Origin: Amycolatopsis aidingensis
GTDB taxonomy: Bacteria; Actinomycetota; Actinomycetes; Mycobacteriales; Pseudonocardiaceae
Direction: 5' to 3'
Length of the DNA: 64,000 bases
Assembly: GCF_018885265.1 (NCBI RefSeq)
Contig: NZ_CP076538.1
Span: 6,546,001 to 6,610,000 of the forward strand
Part shown: positions 34,558 to 43,913 of the stretch, piece after piece
Numbering within the stretch: the first letter of the stretch is position 1
Layout of the letters: the number at the start of each line of letters is the position of its first letter
Program-made: the position numbers and the translations under genes
The notes under the pieces: model-generated
What the model was told of the DNA's origin: nothing
Seen by the model: only the letters and a program-made list of their open reading frames with translations
Database searches by the model: none

Positions 34558-35274
34558 GTGACGAACTCGAACCCCGCCCCGGACGGCGAAACCTGGGTGT
34601 CCGTGCACGGCCAGCCCTACCACCCGGTGCCCTACCGGCCCGAGCGGATGCCTGCCGAGGAGTCGCTGGCCACGGCCGCTCGCCTGCGCCGCCGCATGGA
34701 CGAGCGGCGCACGGTGCGGATGTTCTCCACCGACCCGGTTCCCGAGCAGCTCGTGCTGGACGCCATCGCGGTGGCGGCCACCGCGCCGAGCGGGGCGCAC
34801 CAGCAGCCGTGGACCTTCGTCCTGGTCACCGACCCCGAGGTGCGCAAGCAGATCCGCGAGGCGGCGGAGCGGGAGGAGCAGATCTCCTACGCGGGCAGGC
34901 TGGGCGAGGAATGGCTGGCGGCGCTGCGCCCGCTGGGCACCGACGAGGTGAAACCGCACCTGACCGACGCGCCTTACCTGATCGTGGTGTTCCAGCAGCG
35001 GTTCACCTTGCTGGAGGACGACAGCGTGCGTAAGCACTACTACGTGGACGAGTCGGTGGGTATCGCGGTCGGGATGCTGCTGACCGCGTTGCACCTTTCC
35101 GGACTGGCCGCGCTGACCCACACCCCCTCGCCGATGAAGTTCCTCGGCGAGGTGTTGAACCGGCCGCGCAACGAGAAGGCGTTCGCGGTGATCCCGGTCG
35201 GCTACCCCGCCGAGGACTGTGTGGTGCCGGACCTGGTCCGCAAGTCCCTGGACCAGGTCCTGGTCCGGGTCTGA
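34558..35274 (+). CDS. Nitroreductase-fold flavoprotein, iodotyrosine deiodinase (IYD) homolog
   Basis: A 238-residue protein. FMN-binding RRTVR at about 50-54 and APSGAHQQPWTFVLV at about 76-90, then EEQISYAGRLGEEW, ESVGIAVGMLLTALHLSGL, and the end VPDLVRKSLDQVLVRV. By comparison with human IYD (from memory: EINYMKRMGHRW, VPDLKRKPLDQIMVTV) the match is strong. Glu107, Tyr111 and Lys132 fall where IYD uses Glu157, Tyr161 and Lys182 to hold the halotyrosine zwitterion. A reductive dehalogenase of halotyrosines is the best guess; BluB or plain nitroreductase is less likely. GTG 34558 follows CATACT by 7 nt and has no ribosome-binding site (leaderless). Confidence 0.87.
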   Translation: MTNSNPAPDGETWVSVHGQPYHPVPYRPERMPAEESLATAARLRRRMDERRTVRMFSTDPVPEQLVLDAIAVAATAPSGAHQQPWTFVLVTDPEVRKQIREAAEREEQISYAGRLGEEWLAALRPLGTDEVKPHLTDAPYLIVVFQQRFTLLEDDSVRKHYYVDESVGIAVGMLLTALHLSGLAALTHTPSPMKFLGEVLNRPRNEKAFAVIPVGYPAEDCVVPDLVRKSLDQVLVRV

Positions 35275-35292
35275 ACCTGTGGCGCCTGCCGG

Positions 35293-35865
35293 TCAGGCGC
35301 TGCGGGCCTGCGCGCGGTGCGCGCCCTCGCCGATCTCCTCGACCATCTTGGCGCAGAAGGCAGGCAGGTCATCGGGCTTGCGGCTGGTCACGAACCCGGC
35401 GTCCACCACGACCTCCTCGTCGACCCACTCGGCCCCGGCGTTGCGCAGATCGGTCTGCAGGCTGGGGTAGGAGGTGAGCCTGCGGCCACGCACCACATCG
35501 GCCTCGATCAGCAGCCACGGCGCGTGGCAGATCGCGGCCACCGGCTGCTGCTGGGCGAAGAACTCGCCAGCGAACCGGACCGCGTTCGGCACGGTGCGCA
35601 GGAAGTCCGGATTGGCCACGCCGCCGGGCAGCACCAGCGCGTCGTAGTCCGCAGGGGACACCTCGGTGACCACCTTGTCCACCGGGAAGGTGTCCGCCTT
35701 GTCCAGGTGGTTGAACGCCTGGATGGTTCCGGGACTGATCGACACCAGCTCCGGCTCACCACCCGCGTCCCGCACCGCCTGCCACGGCTCGGTCAGCTCC
35801 ACCTGCTCGGCGCCCTCCGGCGCCACCAGAAAGGCGACCCGGCGTCCGGTCAACGTCTCCGACAC
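35293..35865 (-). CDS. DJ-1/PfpI-family protein (class I amidotransferase-like)
   Basis: A 190-residue PfpI/YhbO-type protein: RRVAFLVAPEGAEQVELTEP, YDALVLPGGVANPDFLR and the nucleophile elbow AAICHAPWLLIEADVVRGR with Cys and His. Members act as deglycases or general stress proteins. The GTG at 35865 follows GGAGGG by 10 nt and fits the family start better than the GTG at 35883. It converges on the deiodinase-like gene with only 18 nt between them. Confidence 0.88.
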   Translation of the reverse strand: MSETLTGRRVAFLVAPEGAEQVELTEPWQAVRDAGGEPELVSISPGTIQAFNHLDKADTFPVDKVVTEVSPADYDALVLPGGVANPDFLRTVPNAVRFAGEFFAQQQPVAAICHAPWLLIEADVVRGRRLTSYPSLQTDLRNAGAEWVDEEVVVDAGFVTSRKPDDLPAFCAKMVEEIGEGAHRAQARSA

Positions 35866-36035
35866 GACTTCGTTCCCCTCCACGTACTGGTTGGTACGCC
35901 CGGCGGTTACCCCCGCGGCCCGGCGCGCAAACCGGACCCGGGGCCGTGCTCAGGGTCGACTCCGAGGTGAGCCCAGGGTCGAGCTCCGGGAACTGCCCCG
36001 ATGTGCGGCGCACTCCCGGCGGCAACGATGGAGCC

Positions 36036-36257
36036 ATGACGAACAACGTGTACTCGCCGGAATCCGGGACCAGGAAGCTGCGGCGCAGCCCGGCCGACCG
36101 GATGATCGCGGGGGTCTGCGGCGGCTGGGCCCGGCTGCTCGGCGTGGACGCGGCGATCCTGCGCATCCTGCTGGTGGCGACCACCATCTTCGGCGTCGGC
36201 ACGCCGGTGCTGATCTACGCGGCCTGCTGGATCCTGATGCCGGAGGACGCGGCGTAG
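36036..36257 (+). CDS. PspC-domain membrane protein
   Basis: A 73-residue protein: SGTRKLRRSPADRMIAGVCGGWARLLGVDAAIL followed by one membrane helix region (LRILLVATTIFGVGTPVLIYAACWILM). PspC domains sense or respond to envelope stress. ATG 36036 has GGAG close upstream. Its stop codon lies at the left edge of the operator region of the next gene, 50 nt before that start. Confidence 0.86.
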   Translation: MTNNVYSPESGTRKLRRSPADRMIAGVCGGWARLLGVDAAILRILLVATTIFGVGTPVLIYAACWILMPEDAA

Positions 36258-36279
36258 TCGTCAACCGTCAGTTGACGAC
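36257..36279. promoter_or_regulatory. Palindromic operator 1 and -35 box of the HTH-Clp_N gene
   Basis: GTCGTCAAC (36257-36265), 5-nt spacer, GTTGACGAC (36271-36279): perfect 9-bp arms. The right arm contains TTGACG (36272-36277), a good -35 box. Confidence 0.7.
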
Positions 36280-36287
36280 ACAGCAAT

Positions 36288-36306
36288 CGTCAACCTATGG
36301 TTGACG
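36288..36306. promoter_or_regulatory. Palindromic operator 2 and -10 box of the HTH-Clp_N gene
   Basis: CGTCAACC (36288-36295), 3-nt spacer TAT, GGTTGACG (36299-36306): perfect 8-bp arms, same GTCAAC/GTTGAC half-sites as operator 1 and centred 29 nt away. It contains TATGGT (36296-36301), 18 nt from the -35 box and 6 nt before the ATG, so the transcript is probably leaderless. Confidence 0.7.
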
Positions 36307-36307
36307 C

Positions 36308-37024
36308 ATGACCGAACCGAACCGAATAACCAGCCCGGTCCGGCTGGACGACCTGATCGACGGCATCAAGAAGGTGCACACCGACGTTCTCGACCAGCTG
36401 ACCGACGCGGTACTCGCCGCCGATCACCTCGGTGAGCTGGCCGACCACCTGATCGGCCACTTCGTGGACCAGGCCCGGCGCACGGGCGCGTCCTGGACGG
36501 AGATCGGCAAGAGCATGGGGGTGAGCAAACAGGCGGCACAGAAACGTTTCGTGCCGAAGGACGATCCGTCCGCCGTGCGCCCCGAACAGGGGTTCAGCCG
36601 GTTCACCCAGCGGGCGCGGAACGCGGTGACGGCGGCGCACAACGCGGCCCACGAGGCTGGGCACAACGAGATCAGGCCCGAGCACCTGGTGCTGGGGCTG
36701 CTGACCGAGCCCGAGGCACTCGCCGCCAAGGCGATCCTGGCCCAGGGGGTGTCCCTCGATGCCGTCGACGCCGCGGCCAAGGCGGCTCTGCCGGACCGCG
36801 CCGGCGCGGTACCCGACCTCATCCCGTACAGCTCACGAGGTAAGAAGGCGCTGGAACTCACCTTCCGCGAGGCACTGCGGCTGGGCCACAACTACATCGG
36901 CACCGAGCACATCCTGCTCGCCCTGCTGGAGTTCGAGGGCGGCACCGGCGTTCTCGGCAAGCTGGGCATCGCCAAGGACGCCGTCGAGGAACACGTCACG
37001 GACGCGCTGCGCCGGATGACATGA
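36308..37024 (+). CDS. Helix-turn-helix protein with C-terminal Clp_N repeat domain, probably self-regulating
   Basis: A 238-residue protein. Residues about 40-82 contain a helix-turn-helix (GASWTEIGKSMGVSKQAAQK). Residues about 100-235 form a ClpA/ClpC-type N-domain with two repeats (FTQRARNAVTAAHNAA and IRPEHLVLGLL; then SRGKKALELTFREALRLG and IGTEHILLALLE). There is no AAA+ module, so it is not a Clp ATPase. Clp_N domains bind substrates or arginine-phosphorylated proteins; here it may sense damaged proteins. The two palindromes over its promoter suggest it represses itself. A strong terminator follows. Confidence 0.85.
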   Translation: MTEPNRITSPVRLDDLIDGIKKVHTDVLDQLTDAVLAADHLGELADHLIGHFVDQARRTGASWTEIGKSMGVSKQAAQKRFVPKDDPSAVRPEQGFSRFTQRARNAVTAAHNAAHEAGHNEIRPEHLVLGLLTEPEALAAKAILAQGVSLDAVDAAAKAALPDRAGAVPDLIPYSSRGKKALELTFREALRLGHNYIGTEHILLALLEFEGGTGVLGKLGIAKDAVEEHVTDALRRMT

Positions 37025-37032
37025 GCACGGCA

Positions 37033-37068
37033 AAAGGCCCGGAAGCGCCAGCGCGCCTCCGGGCCTTT
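37033..37068. terminator. Bidirectional terminator between HTH-Clp_N and groEL
   Basis: AAAGGCCCGGA (37033-37043) pairs exactly with TCCGGGCCTTT (37058-37068) over a 14-nt loop. The T-run at the right end serves the rightward transcript and the A-run at the left end serves the leftward groEL transcript. Confidence 0.88.
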
Positions 37069-37102
37069 CGTTGCTGAGCCGGTGACTTCCGGACCGGAAA
37101 GG

Positions 37103-38764
<1,662 letters not shown>

Positions 38765-38916
38765 CTACGAACGGCCCGCTCGTCGGATGCGAGCGAACCG
38801 CGGTAACAGGACACGTCCTCGGCCAGGCTCGGTGCCCGCGACGGACGACCGGCTCGTGTACCCGAACCCGGCCTCACCGTCCCGACCTTCAGACGGGCGG
38901 CCGTTCGGCCCCCCGT

Positions 38917-38943
38917 CTGGCACTCGACGGCGCCGAGTGCCAA
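38917..38943. promoter_or_regulatory. CIRCE element 1 (HrcA operator)
   Basis: CTGGCACTC-N9-GAGTGCCAA, with 8-bp perfect inner arms. It fits the CIRCE pattern (TTAGCACTC-N9-GAGTGCTAA) and covers the probable transcription start of groEL. Confidence 0.85.
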
Positions 38944-38948
38944 GTTCG

Positions 38949-38977
38949 GTTTTAGCACTCTCCGGGTGAGAGTGCAA
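38949..38977 (-). promoter_or_regulatory. groEL promoter
   Basis: On the minus strand TTGCAC (38977-38972), a 17-nt spacer and TAAAAC (38954-38949). The start of transcription would fall near 38942, inside CIRCE 1, giving a leader of about 205 nt before ATG 38737. Confidence 0.7.
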
Positions 38978-38978
38978 G
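38952..38978. promoter_or_regulatory. CIRCE element 2 (HrcA operator)
   Basis: TTAGCACTC-N9-GAGTGCAAG; only the last two positions of the consensus differ in effect. It spans the -35 to -10 interval of the groEL promoter and lies 8 nt from CIRCE 1. Confidence 0.88.
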
Positions 38979-39000
38979 AAAGCCCCCCGGCCGGCCCTGT

Positions 39001-40476
39001 TCAGTTGGAGGGCACCACCGGAATGGACTCCGGCGGCGGGTTGCCTGCCGAGGAGGCGGGCGGGGTGTTCGGCTGCGAGCCGCCAGGGCCCACCGGGATG
39101 TCCGGGGCCGACCTGGTGGTCTCCTGGGGCGGGTTCTGCCCGCCCTCGCCGTCTCCGCCGTCCTCGCTGCCGAGGCTGAGCACCAGGATCAGTACGCCGC
39201 CGCCGACCAGCACGACCGCGGCCAGCACCCAGACGAGCCACATCTTGCCGCCGCCCTTGCCCTGCGGGGGCGGCGGGCCGGCCGGTGGGCCCGGCGGCGG
39301 ATACCCGGGCGGCGGCCCCTGCGGGTGCATGCCCTGCGGCGGGGTGCCCAGCCCGGGTGGCGGACCGTACGGCGCCGGTCCTGGCGGCTGGCCCGGTGGC
39401 TGGCCGGGCTGCGGCGCCCCGTAGCCGGGTGGGGGTCCCTGCGGGGGAGGAGGCGGCGGCCCCTGCTGCTGCCCGCCCTGCGGGGGTTGTTGCGGTGACT
39501 GTCCCTGGTGCCCGTAGGGCTGCATCGGTGTCCCCTCTCCGTGCTGGGCGGGCCGTTGCTGCCCGCCCGGCTGCCCGATCCCGGCCGCGCCGACCGGCGC
39601 CCGCACGGCCGGGTTCCCTCCGGAGGGCGGCCCACCGGAGGACCAGGCGCCGCGGGCGGCCGTGATCAGTTCCACGCAGCCGCCGTACCGCTCCGGCGGA
39701 TTCTTCGCCATGCCCTTGCGCAGGATCTCGTCCAGCGCGGCGGGCAGGCCGAGCAGCCGGGCGAGGGAGGGCGGCTCCCCACTCAGATGCCCCTTGATCA
39801 CCGCGGACACATCGCCCTGGTACGGCGGTTTCCCGGTGAGGCAGGCGTACAGCACGCAGGCCAGCGCGTACTGGTCGGTGCGCCCGTCCAGCGGCTCCCC
39901 GCGCAGGTGCTCGGGGGCGGCGTAGGTCGGCGAGCCGAGGAAGTCCCCGCCCCGGGTGCGATGCCCGGTGGCACCCCGGCGGGTGAGCCCGAAGTCGGCG
40001 ACGTACACATGCTCGCGGGCGGACTCCCTGCTGGTCACCAGCACGTTGGCCGGTTTGACGTCCAAGTGCACCAGCCCGTGGGCATGCAGCGTGTCCAGCG
40101 CGTCGGCCACCTGCTCGAGCAGGCCGAACGCACGCTCCGGCGCCATCGGGCCGTTGCCGATCAGGCTGGCCAGGTCCGAGCCGTCCACCAGCCGCATGGC
40201 GATGTAGAGCATCCCGTCCAGCTCGCCGAAGTCGTAGAGCGGGACGATGTTGGCGTGGTCGATCGCCGAGGTGTTCCGGGCCTCGTCGACGAACCGCTCG
40301 CGGAACTCGGCATCCGCGCCGAGATGCTCGCCGATCACCTTCAACGCCACCTTGCGACCGAGCCGCACGTCGGTGGCCTTGTACATCACACTCATGCCGC
40401 CCTTGCCGAGCACCCCGTCGATGCGGTAGTTGCCCAGCCGGCGACCGGTGAGGTCCCCCGACACATCGCCTGTCAC
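39001..40476 (-). CDS. Membrane-anchored Ser/Thr protein kinase (PknB/Hanks type) with HLD motif
   Basis: A 491-residue kinase. Kinase domain about 16-280: GKGGMSVMYKA glycine loop, Lys46 in VALKVI, catalytic loop HLDVKPANVL (137-146), DFG at 161-163 and APE at 187-189. The usual HRD Arg is Leu138, so it is a non-RD kinase. A Pro/Gly/Gln-rich linker (about 285-408) is followed by one membrane helix (WLVWVLAAVVLVGGGVLILVL) and a short Pro-rich outside tail without PASTA repeats. The cold-shock gene lies 57 nt upstream on the same strand. The target is unknown. Confidence 0.9.
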   Translation of the reverse strand: MTGDVSGDLTGRRLGNYRIDGVLGKGGMSVMYKATDVRLGRKVALKVIGEHLGADAEFRERFVDEARNTSAIDHANIVPLYDFGELDGMLYIAMRLVDGSDLASLIGNGPMAPERAFGLLEQVADALDTLHAHGLVHLDVKPANVLVTSRESAREHVYVADFGLTRRGATGHRTRGGDFLGSPTYAAPEHLRGEPLDGRTDQYALACVLYACLTGKPPYQGDVSAVIKGHLSGEPPSLARLLGLPAALDEILRKGMAKNPPERYGGCVELITAARGAWSSGGPPSGGNPAVRAPVGAAGIGQPGGQQRPAQHGEGTPMQPYGHQGQSPQQPPQGGQQQGPPPPPPQGPPPGYGAPQPGQPPGQPPGPAPYGPPPGLGTPPQGMHPQGPPPGYPPPGPPAGPPPPQGKGGGKMWLVWVLAAVVLVGGGVLILVLSLGSEDGGDGEGGQNPPQETTRSAPDIPVGPGGSQPNTPPASSAGNPPPESIPVVPSN

Positions 40477-40533
40477 GCAGCGCAGCCTAACGTCCGATGA
40501 TTCGGCGATGCCGGGGGTCGGGGTGCCGGATGC

Positions 40534-40737
40534 TCAGAGCTTGCGGACGTCCGCCGCCTGGCTGCGGCCGTCGCGGCCGGCCTGCACTTCGAACTCGACC
40601 CGGTCGCCCTCGTCGAGGGTGCGAAATCCGTCGGCGCGGATGGCGGAGTAGTGTACGAACACATCGGGGCCTTCGGGGGATTCGATGAACCCGTAGCCCT
40701 TCTCCGCGTTGAACCACTTGACCGTGCCTACTGCCAC
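40534..40737 (-). CDS. cspA: Cold-shock protein (CspA family)
   Basis: A 67-residue single cold-shock domain: [15 protein letters not shown] (RNP1), DVFVHYSAI (RNP2), then [16 protein letters not shown]. It binds single-stranded RNA/DNA as an RNA chaperone. The GTG at 40737 has AAGGAGGA 5-6 nt upstream, a strong site. The kinase gene follows on the same strand. Confidence 0.95.
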   Translation of the reverse strand: MAVGTVKWFNAEKGYGFIESPEGPDVFVHYSAIRADGFRTLDEGDRVEFEVQAGRDGRSQAADVRKL

Positions 40738-40869
40738 GGCTTCCTCCTTGGGGTACAGCCGAAAACGGCGGCGACCGCTGCCGCCGGTGAAGCTCCGATC
40801 ACGCTACCGGATTACCCGCGACGGGCAATGCCCAATTTGGCCGGAATCGCGCCAATGGCTCACTGGACC

Positions 40870-41493
40870 TCACTGGCGATCGGCCACCCTGGTCCGCGCC
40901 TGCACCAGAACCGTGCCAGGGCCCGCGAAATCCAGCATCAGCCCCTCGCCGGTCCGCACGGACTGCGGCCCGGACGGGTCCACCGCGCGCAACCGGCACT
41001 GCACCGCGTCCGGATAGGCCAGCAGGAACCGCGGGCTCACCGTGATCACCTCGGCGGAGTCCAGGGTGAACGCGTCCACCGGACCGGCGCAGGCGAGCAG
41101 CAGGGATCCGCTGCCGCTGTAGTGCTCGAGGAAACCGGAATCCCCGCCGAAGAGGGCGCGCAACGCGGGCCACTGCGGATCGGTCCGGATGCCGGCGGGC
41201 CGGGCCAGCACCGTGCCACGCGCGATCGACCAGCCGGCCCGGCCGTTGAACTCCAGCGGGTAGACGTCCCCGGCATGGCTGGGCGCGAGGTCGATCCAGC
41301 CGCCCTCGGCAGGCGCGGTGAACACCGCCACCGTCCGGCCGCCCCCGCGCGCACTGACCCGGCCCTGCCGCGACTCCTTGATGCCGAAACTGCACGCCAG
41401 CATCGCCTCCGAGTCGGCCTGTACCGCCTCGCCCGGCGCCAGGGTCAGCCTGGCGACCCCGAAGCTCGGCGTGTGCCTGGTGTGGACCTGCAC
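40870..41493 (-). CDS. AIM24-family protein, copy 2
   Basis: A 207-residue AIM24/TIGR00266-type protein of beta-strand-rich fold: HTPSFGVARLTLAPGEAVQADSEAM, FTAPAEGGWIDLAP, GDSGFLEHYSGSGSLLL and MLDFAGPGTVLVQAR. Function unknown in bacteria. GTG 41493 lies 10 nt after the stop of its paralog, so they are co-transcribed. It is more divergent than the upstream copy, for instance shorter near the GIKESRQGR segment. Confidence 0.86.
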   Translation of the reverse strand: MQVHTRHTPSFGVARLTLAPGEAVQADSEAMLACSFGIKESRQGRVSARGGGRTVAVFTAPAEGGWIDLAPSHAGDVYPLEFNGRAGWSIARGTVLARPAGIRTDPQWPALRALFGGDSGFLEHYSGSGSLLLACAGPVDAFTLDSAEVITVSPRFLLAYPDAVQCRLRAVDPSGPQSVRTGEGLMLDFAGPGTVLVQARTRVADRQ

Positions 41494-41503
41494 GATGCGG
41501 CCC

Positions 41504-42184
41504 TCACCGCCGGGACGGGATCTGCGGGATGATCCACGCGATCAGCGCTGCCGGGTTACGGGTCTGGGTGAGCACCTGCCCCGGCCCCGCGAAGTCGAAC
41601 ACCAGCCCCTCCCCGCTCTTCATCGACTGGATCATGCCCTCGGACACCTTGCGCACCTGGTACTGGGTGCTGTCCGCGAAGGCCACCACGTGCCCGGTGT
41701 CGATGGTGATCATCTCGCCCTGCTGCAGGGTAACCGTCTCCAGCGCGCCGTAGCAGGCGACCAGTAGCTGGCCCTGGCCGGTGGCGTGGGTGAGGAAACC
41801 ACCCTCGCCACCGAACAGGTTCTTGAAGCCGCCCCATTTGGTCTCGGTCTGCACCCCGTGCGCGGAGGCCAGCCAGCAGCCCCTGGTGACGCACCAGCCG
41901 ACCCGGCCGTCCAGGTTGATCACCTGGACGTCTCCTGGCAGGTTCGCCGCGACATCCACCCAGCCGCCGTTCTGCGGCGCGGTGAAGGTGGAGATGAAGA
42001 ACGACTCCCCGGCCAGGAACGCCCTGCCCAGCCCCTTCATCACCCCGCCTTGCGACTGGGACTGGACATGTACCCCATAGCTGGTGGCCAGCATCGCGCC
42101 CGACTCCACCTGCGCGGGTTCGCCAGGGGCGAGCAGCAGCCGCGCCACGGCGAAGGATGGCTGATGACGGATTTGAACCTGCAT
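41504..42184 (-). CDS. AIM24-family protein, copy 1
   Basis: A 226-residue AIM24-type protein: RHQPSFAVARLLLAPGEPAQ, ESGAMLATSYGVHVQSQSQG, KGLGRAFLAGESFFISTFTA, GGEGGFLTHATGQGQLLVA and FDFAGPGQVLTQTRNPAAL. ATG 42184 has GGAG 8 nt upstream. It is first of a two-gene tandem and divergent from moeA across about 116 bp. The pair probably forms a hetero-oligomer; the role is unknown. Confidence 0.88.
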   Translation of the reverse strand: MQVQIRHQPSFAVARLLLAPGEPAQVESGAMLATSYGVHVQSQSQGGVMKGLGRAFLAGESFFISTFTAPQNGGWVDVAANLPGDVQVINLDGRVGWCVTRGCWLASAHGVQTETKWGGFKNLFGGEGGFLTHATGQGQLLVACYGALETVTLQQGEMITIDTGHVVAFADSTQYQVRKVSEGMIQSMKSGEGLVFDFAGPGQVLTQTRNPAALIAWIIPQIPSRR

Positions 42185-42300
42185 ATCCACTACTCCATAG
42201 CTCGGTGAGCCCGCTGCACAGCTCTCGGACCTGGTGCGCCTCGCCGCGCTGACGCGGGGAGAGTCTTGCACGCCGCGCGTCGCGAGGGAGGATGGTTCGC

Positions 42301-43518
42301 GTGATCTCTGTCGAAGACCACCGCGCCGCGGTCACCAAGCTGCTCGGCACCCGGCAGGCCACCGAGCTGGCGCTGGCCGAGTGCGCGGGCCTGGTACTGG
42401 CCGGCGACGTCACCGCGGACGTCGCCCTGCCCCCGTTCGACAACTCCGCGATGGACGGTTACGCCGTCCGTTCGGTGGATGTGGTCGAGGCAACCGAGCA
42501 GCAGCCGGTCGAGCTGCCGGTCACCGAGGACATCCCGGCCGGGCGCACGGACATCCCCGCGCTGCTGCCCGGTACCGCACACCGGATCATGACCGGGGCG
42601 CCGATCCCGCCCGGTGCGGACGGCGTGGTGCCGGTGGAGCGCACCAGCGGTGGCACCGACCGGGTCAGCGTGTTCGCGGCCGCCGCCCCCGGGGCGCACC
42701 TGCGCCGTACCGGGGAGGACGTCTCGGTGGGCACCATCGCGCTGCCAGCGGGCACCGTGCTCGGCCCGGCACAACTGGGCCTCGCCGCCGCCATCGGGCT
42801 GGACCGGCTGCCGGTGCACGCCCCGCCGCGGGTGCTGGTCGTCTCCACCGGCAGCGAGCTGGTGCTCCCTCCGGAGGAGCTGCGGCACGGCCAGATCTAT
42901 GAGTCCAACAGCATCATGCTGGACGCCGCGCTGCGCGAACTGGGCTGCGCGGTACGCACGGTGCGCAGCGTCGCCGATGACGTGCCCACCTTCCTCGGCA
43001 CCATCGAACCGCTGCTGGCCGGGACCGACCTGGTCGTCACCTCTGGCGGGGTCAGCGCCGGGGCCTACGAGGTGGTCAAGGACGCGCTGGCGGAGGTCGG
43101 GGTGACCTTCACCAGGGTCGGCATGCAGCCAGGCGGCCCGCAGGGCAGTGGCCGGTGGAACGGGGTGCCGGTGGTCACCCTGCCCGGTAACCCGGTCAGC
43201 GTGCTGGTGTCCTTCGAGGCGTTCCTGCGGCCCGCGCTGCGCGCCGCGCTCGGGCACACCGAGGTGGACCGGACGCGGGTGCGGGCCCGGCTGACCGAGG
43301 GGCTGCGGTCCCCTGATGGCAAGCGGCAGTTCCGCCGTGGCTACTACACACCCCCCGACTACGGCGGTGCGGCGCAGGTCACCGGGATGGTCGGCCCGCG
43401 CGGCGGGCCCGGATCGCACCTGCTCGCCGCCTTCGCCATGGCCAACTGCCTGATCGTGCTGCCCGAGCAGGTCACCGAGGCCGCCGAGGGCTCCGAGGTC
43501 GACGTCCTCCTGCTGTGA
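42301..43518 (+). CDS. moeA: Molybdopterin molybdenumtransferase MoeA
   Basis: A 405-residue MoeA: FDNSAMDGYAVRS, RIMTGAPIPPGADGVV, VSTGSELV, GQIYESNSIML, VTSGGVSAGAYEVVKDAL, GKPxxxG region as GMQPGGPQGSG, VVTLPGNPVS. It inserts molybdenum into adenylated molybdopterin, the step after MogA. GTG 42301 lies 9 nt after GGGAGG; ATG 42292 abuts that site and is less likely. It lies 41 kb from the mogA-moaE/moaC genes in this window. Confidence 0.95.
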   Translation: MISVEDHRAAVTKLLGTRQATELALAECAGLVLAGDVTADVALPPFDNSAMDGYAVRSVDVVEATEQQPVELPVTEDIPAGRTDIPALLPGTAHRIMTGAPIPPGADGVVPVERTSGGTDRVSVFAAAAPGAHLRRTGEDVSVGTIALPAGTVLGPAQLGLAAAIGLDRLPVHAPPRVLVVSTGSELVLPPEELRHGQIYESNSIMLDAALRELGCAVRTVRSVADDVPTFLGTIEPLLAGTDLVVTSGGVSAGAYEVVKDALAEVGVTFTRVGMQPGGPQGSGRWNGVPVVTLPGNPVSVLVSFEAFLRPALRAALGHTEVDRTRVRARLTEGLRSPDGKRQFRRGYYTPPDYGGAAQVTGMVGPRGGPGSHLLAAFAMANCLIVLPEQVTEAAEGSEVDVLLL

Positions 43519-43544
43519 GTGGCCCTTCTGGGTAGCCTCGGGGC

Positions 43545-43814
43545 GTGGGTTTCCTCGCTTGGATCATCTTCGGCGCGCTGGCCGGATGGGCCGCCAACCT
43601 GATCATCGGCGGCCGGGAGCGGCGCGGGCAGGGCTGCATCGTCAGCGTGCTCGTCGGGGTCGTCGGCGCCGCGCTCGGCGGCCTGCTCTACCGGCTGGCG
43701 ACCGGTAAGGAGAAGACCTTCGAGTTCGACTTCGCCAGCTTCGGGGTCGCCGTGCTGGGCGCGATCGTGCTGCTCGGCGTGCTGCGGCTGGTGCGTGGCG
43801 CCGCCCGCCGGTGA
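43545..43814 (+). CDS. GlsB/YeaQ-type small membrane protein
   Basis: An 89-residue protein with three hydrophobic segments: FLAWIIFGALAGWAANLII, a middle GCIVSVLVGVVGAALGGLL and GVAVLGAIVLLGVLRLV. It fits the transglycosylase-associated (GlsB/YmgE) family linked to general stress. TAGCCT (43533-43538) sits 6 nt before GTG 43545 with no ribosome-binding site, so it is probably leaderless. Confidence 0.85.
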   Translation: MGFLAWIIFGALAGWAANLIIGGRERRGQGCIVSVLVGVVGAALGGLLYRLATGKEKTFEFDFASFGVAVLGAIVLLGVLRLVRGAARR

Positions 43815-43913
43815 CGCGGGCTCGGCATGAGTGACGTTTTGTAACAGTTTCTTGACAAGTGGTTATTTTTCCTGGTCGACACGCTACTATCGCGGCCTCC
43901 CCCGGCAAGGTGA

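Noticed and set aside
34558..35274. BluB (dimethylbenzimidazole synthase)
   Set aside because: The C-terminal block and the Glu/Tyr/Lys triad fit iodotyrosine deiodinase, and no cobalamin genes are nearby.
36308..37024. ClpC/ClpA ATPase fragment or pseudogene
   Set aside because: The frame is intact, has its own promoter, operators and terminator, and an N-terminal HTH absent from Clp ATPases.
43852..43857. TTGACA as the -35 box of a psd promoter
   Set aside because: The only good -10 box, TACTAT at 43885, is 27 nt away, too far for a standard promoter.
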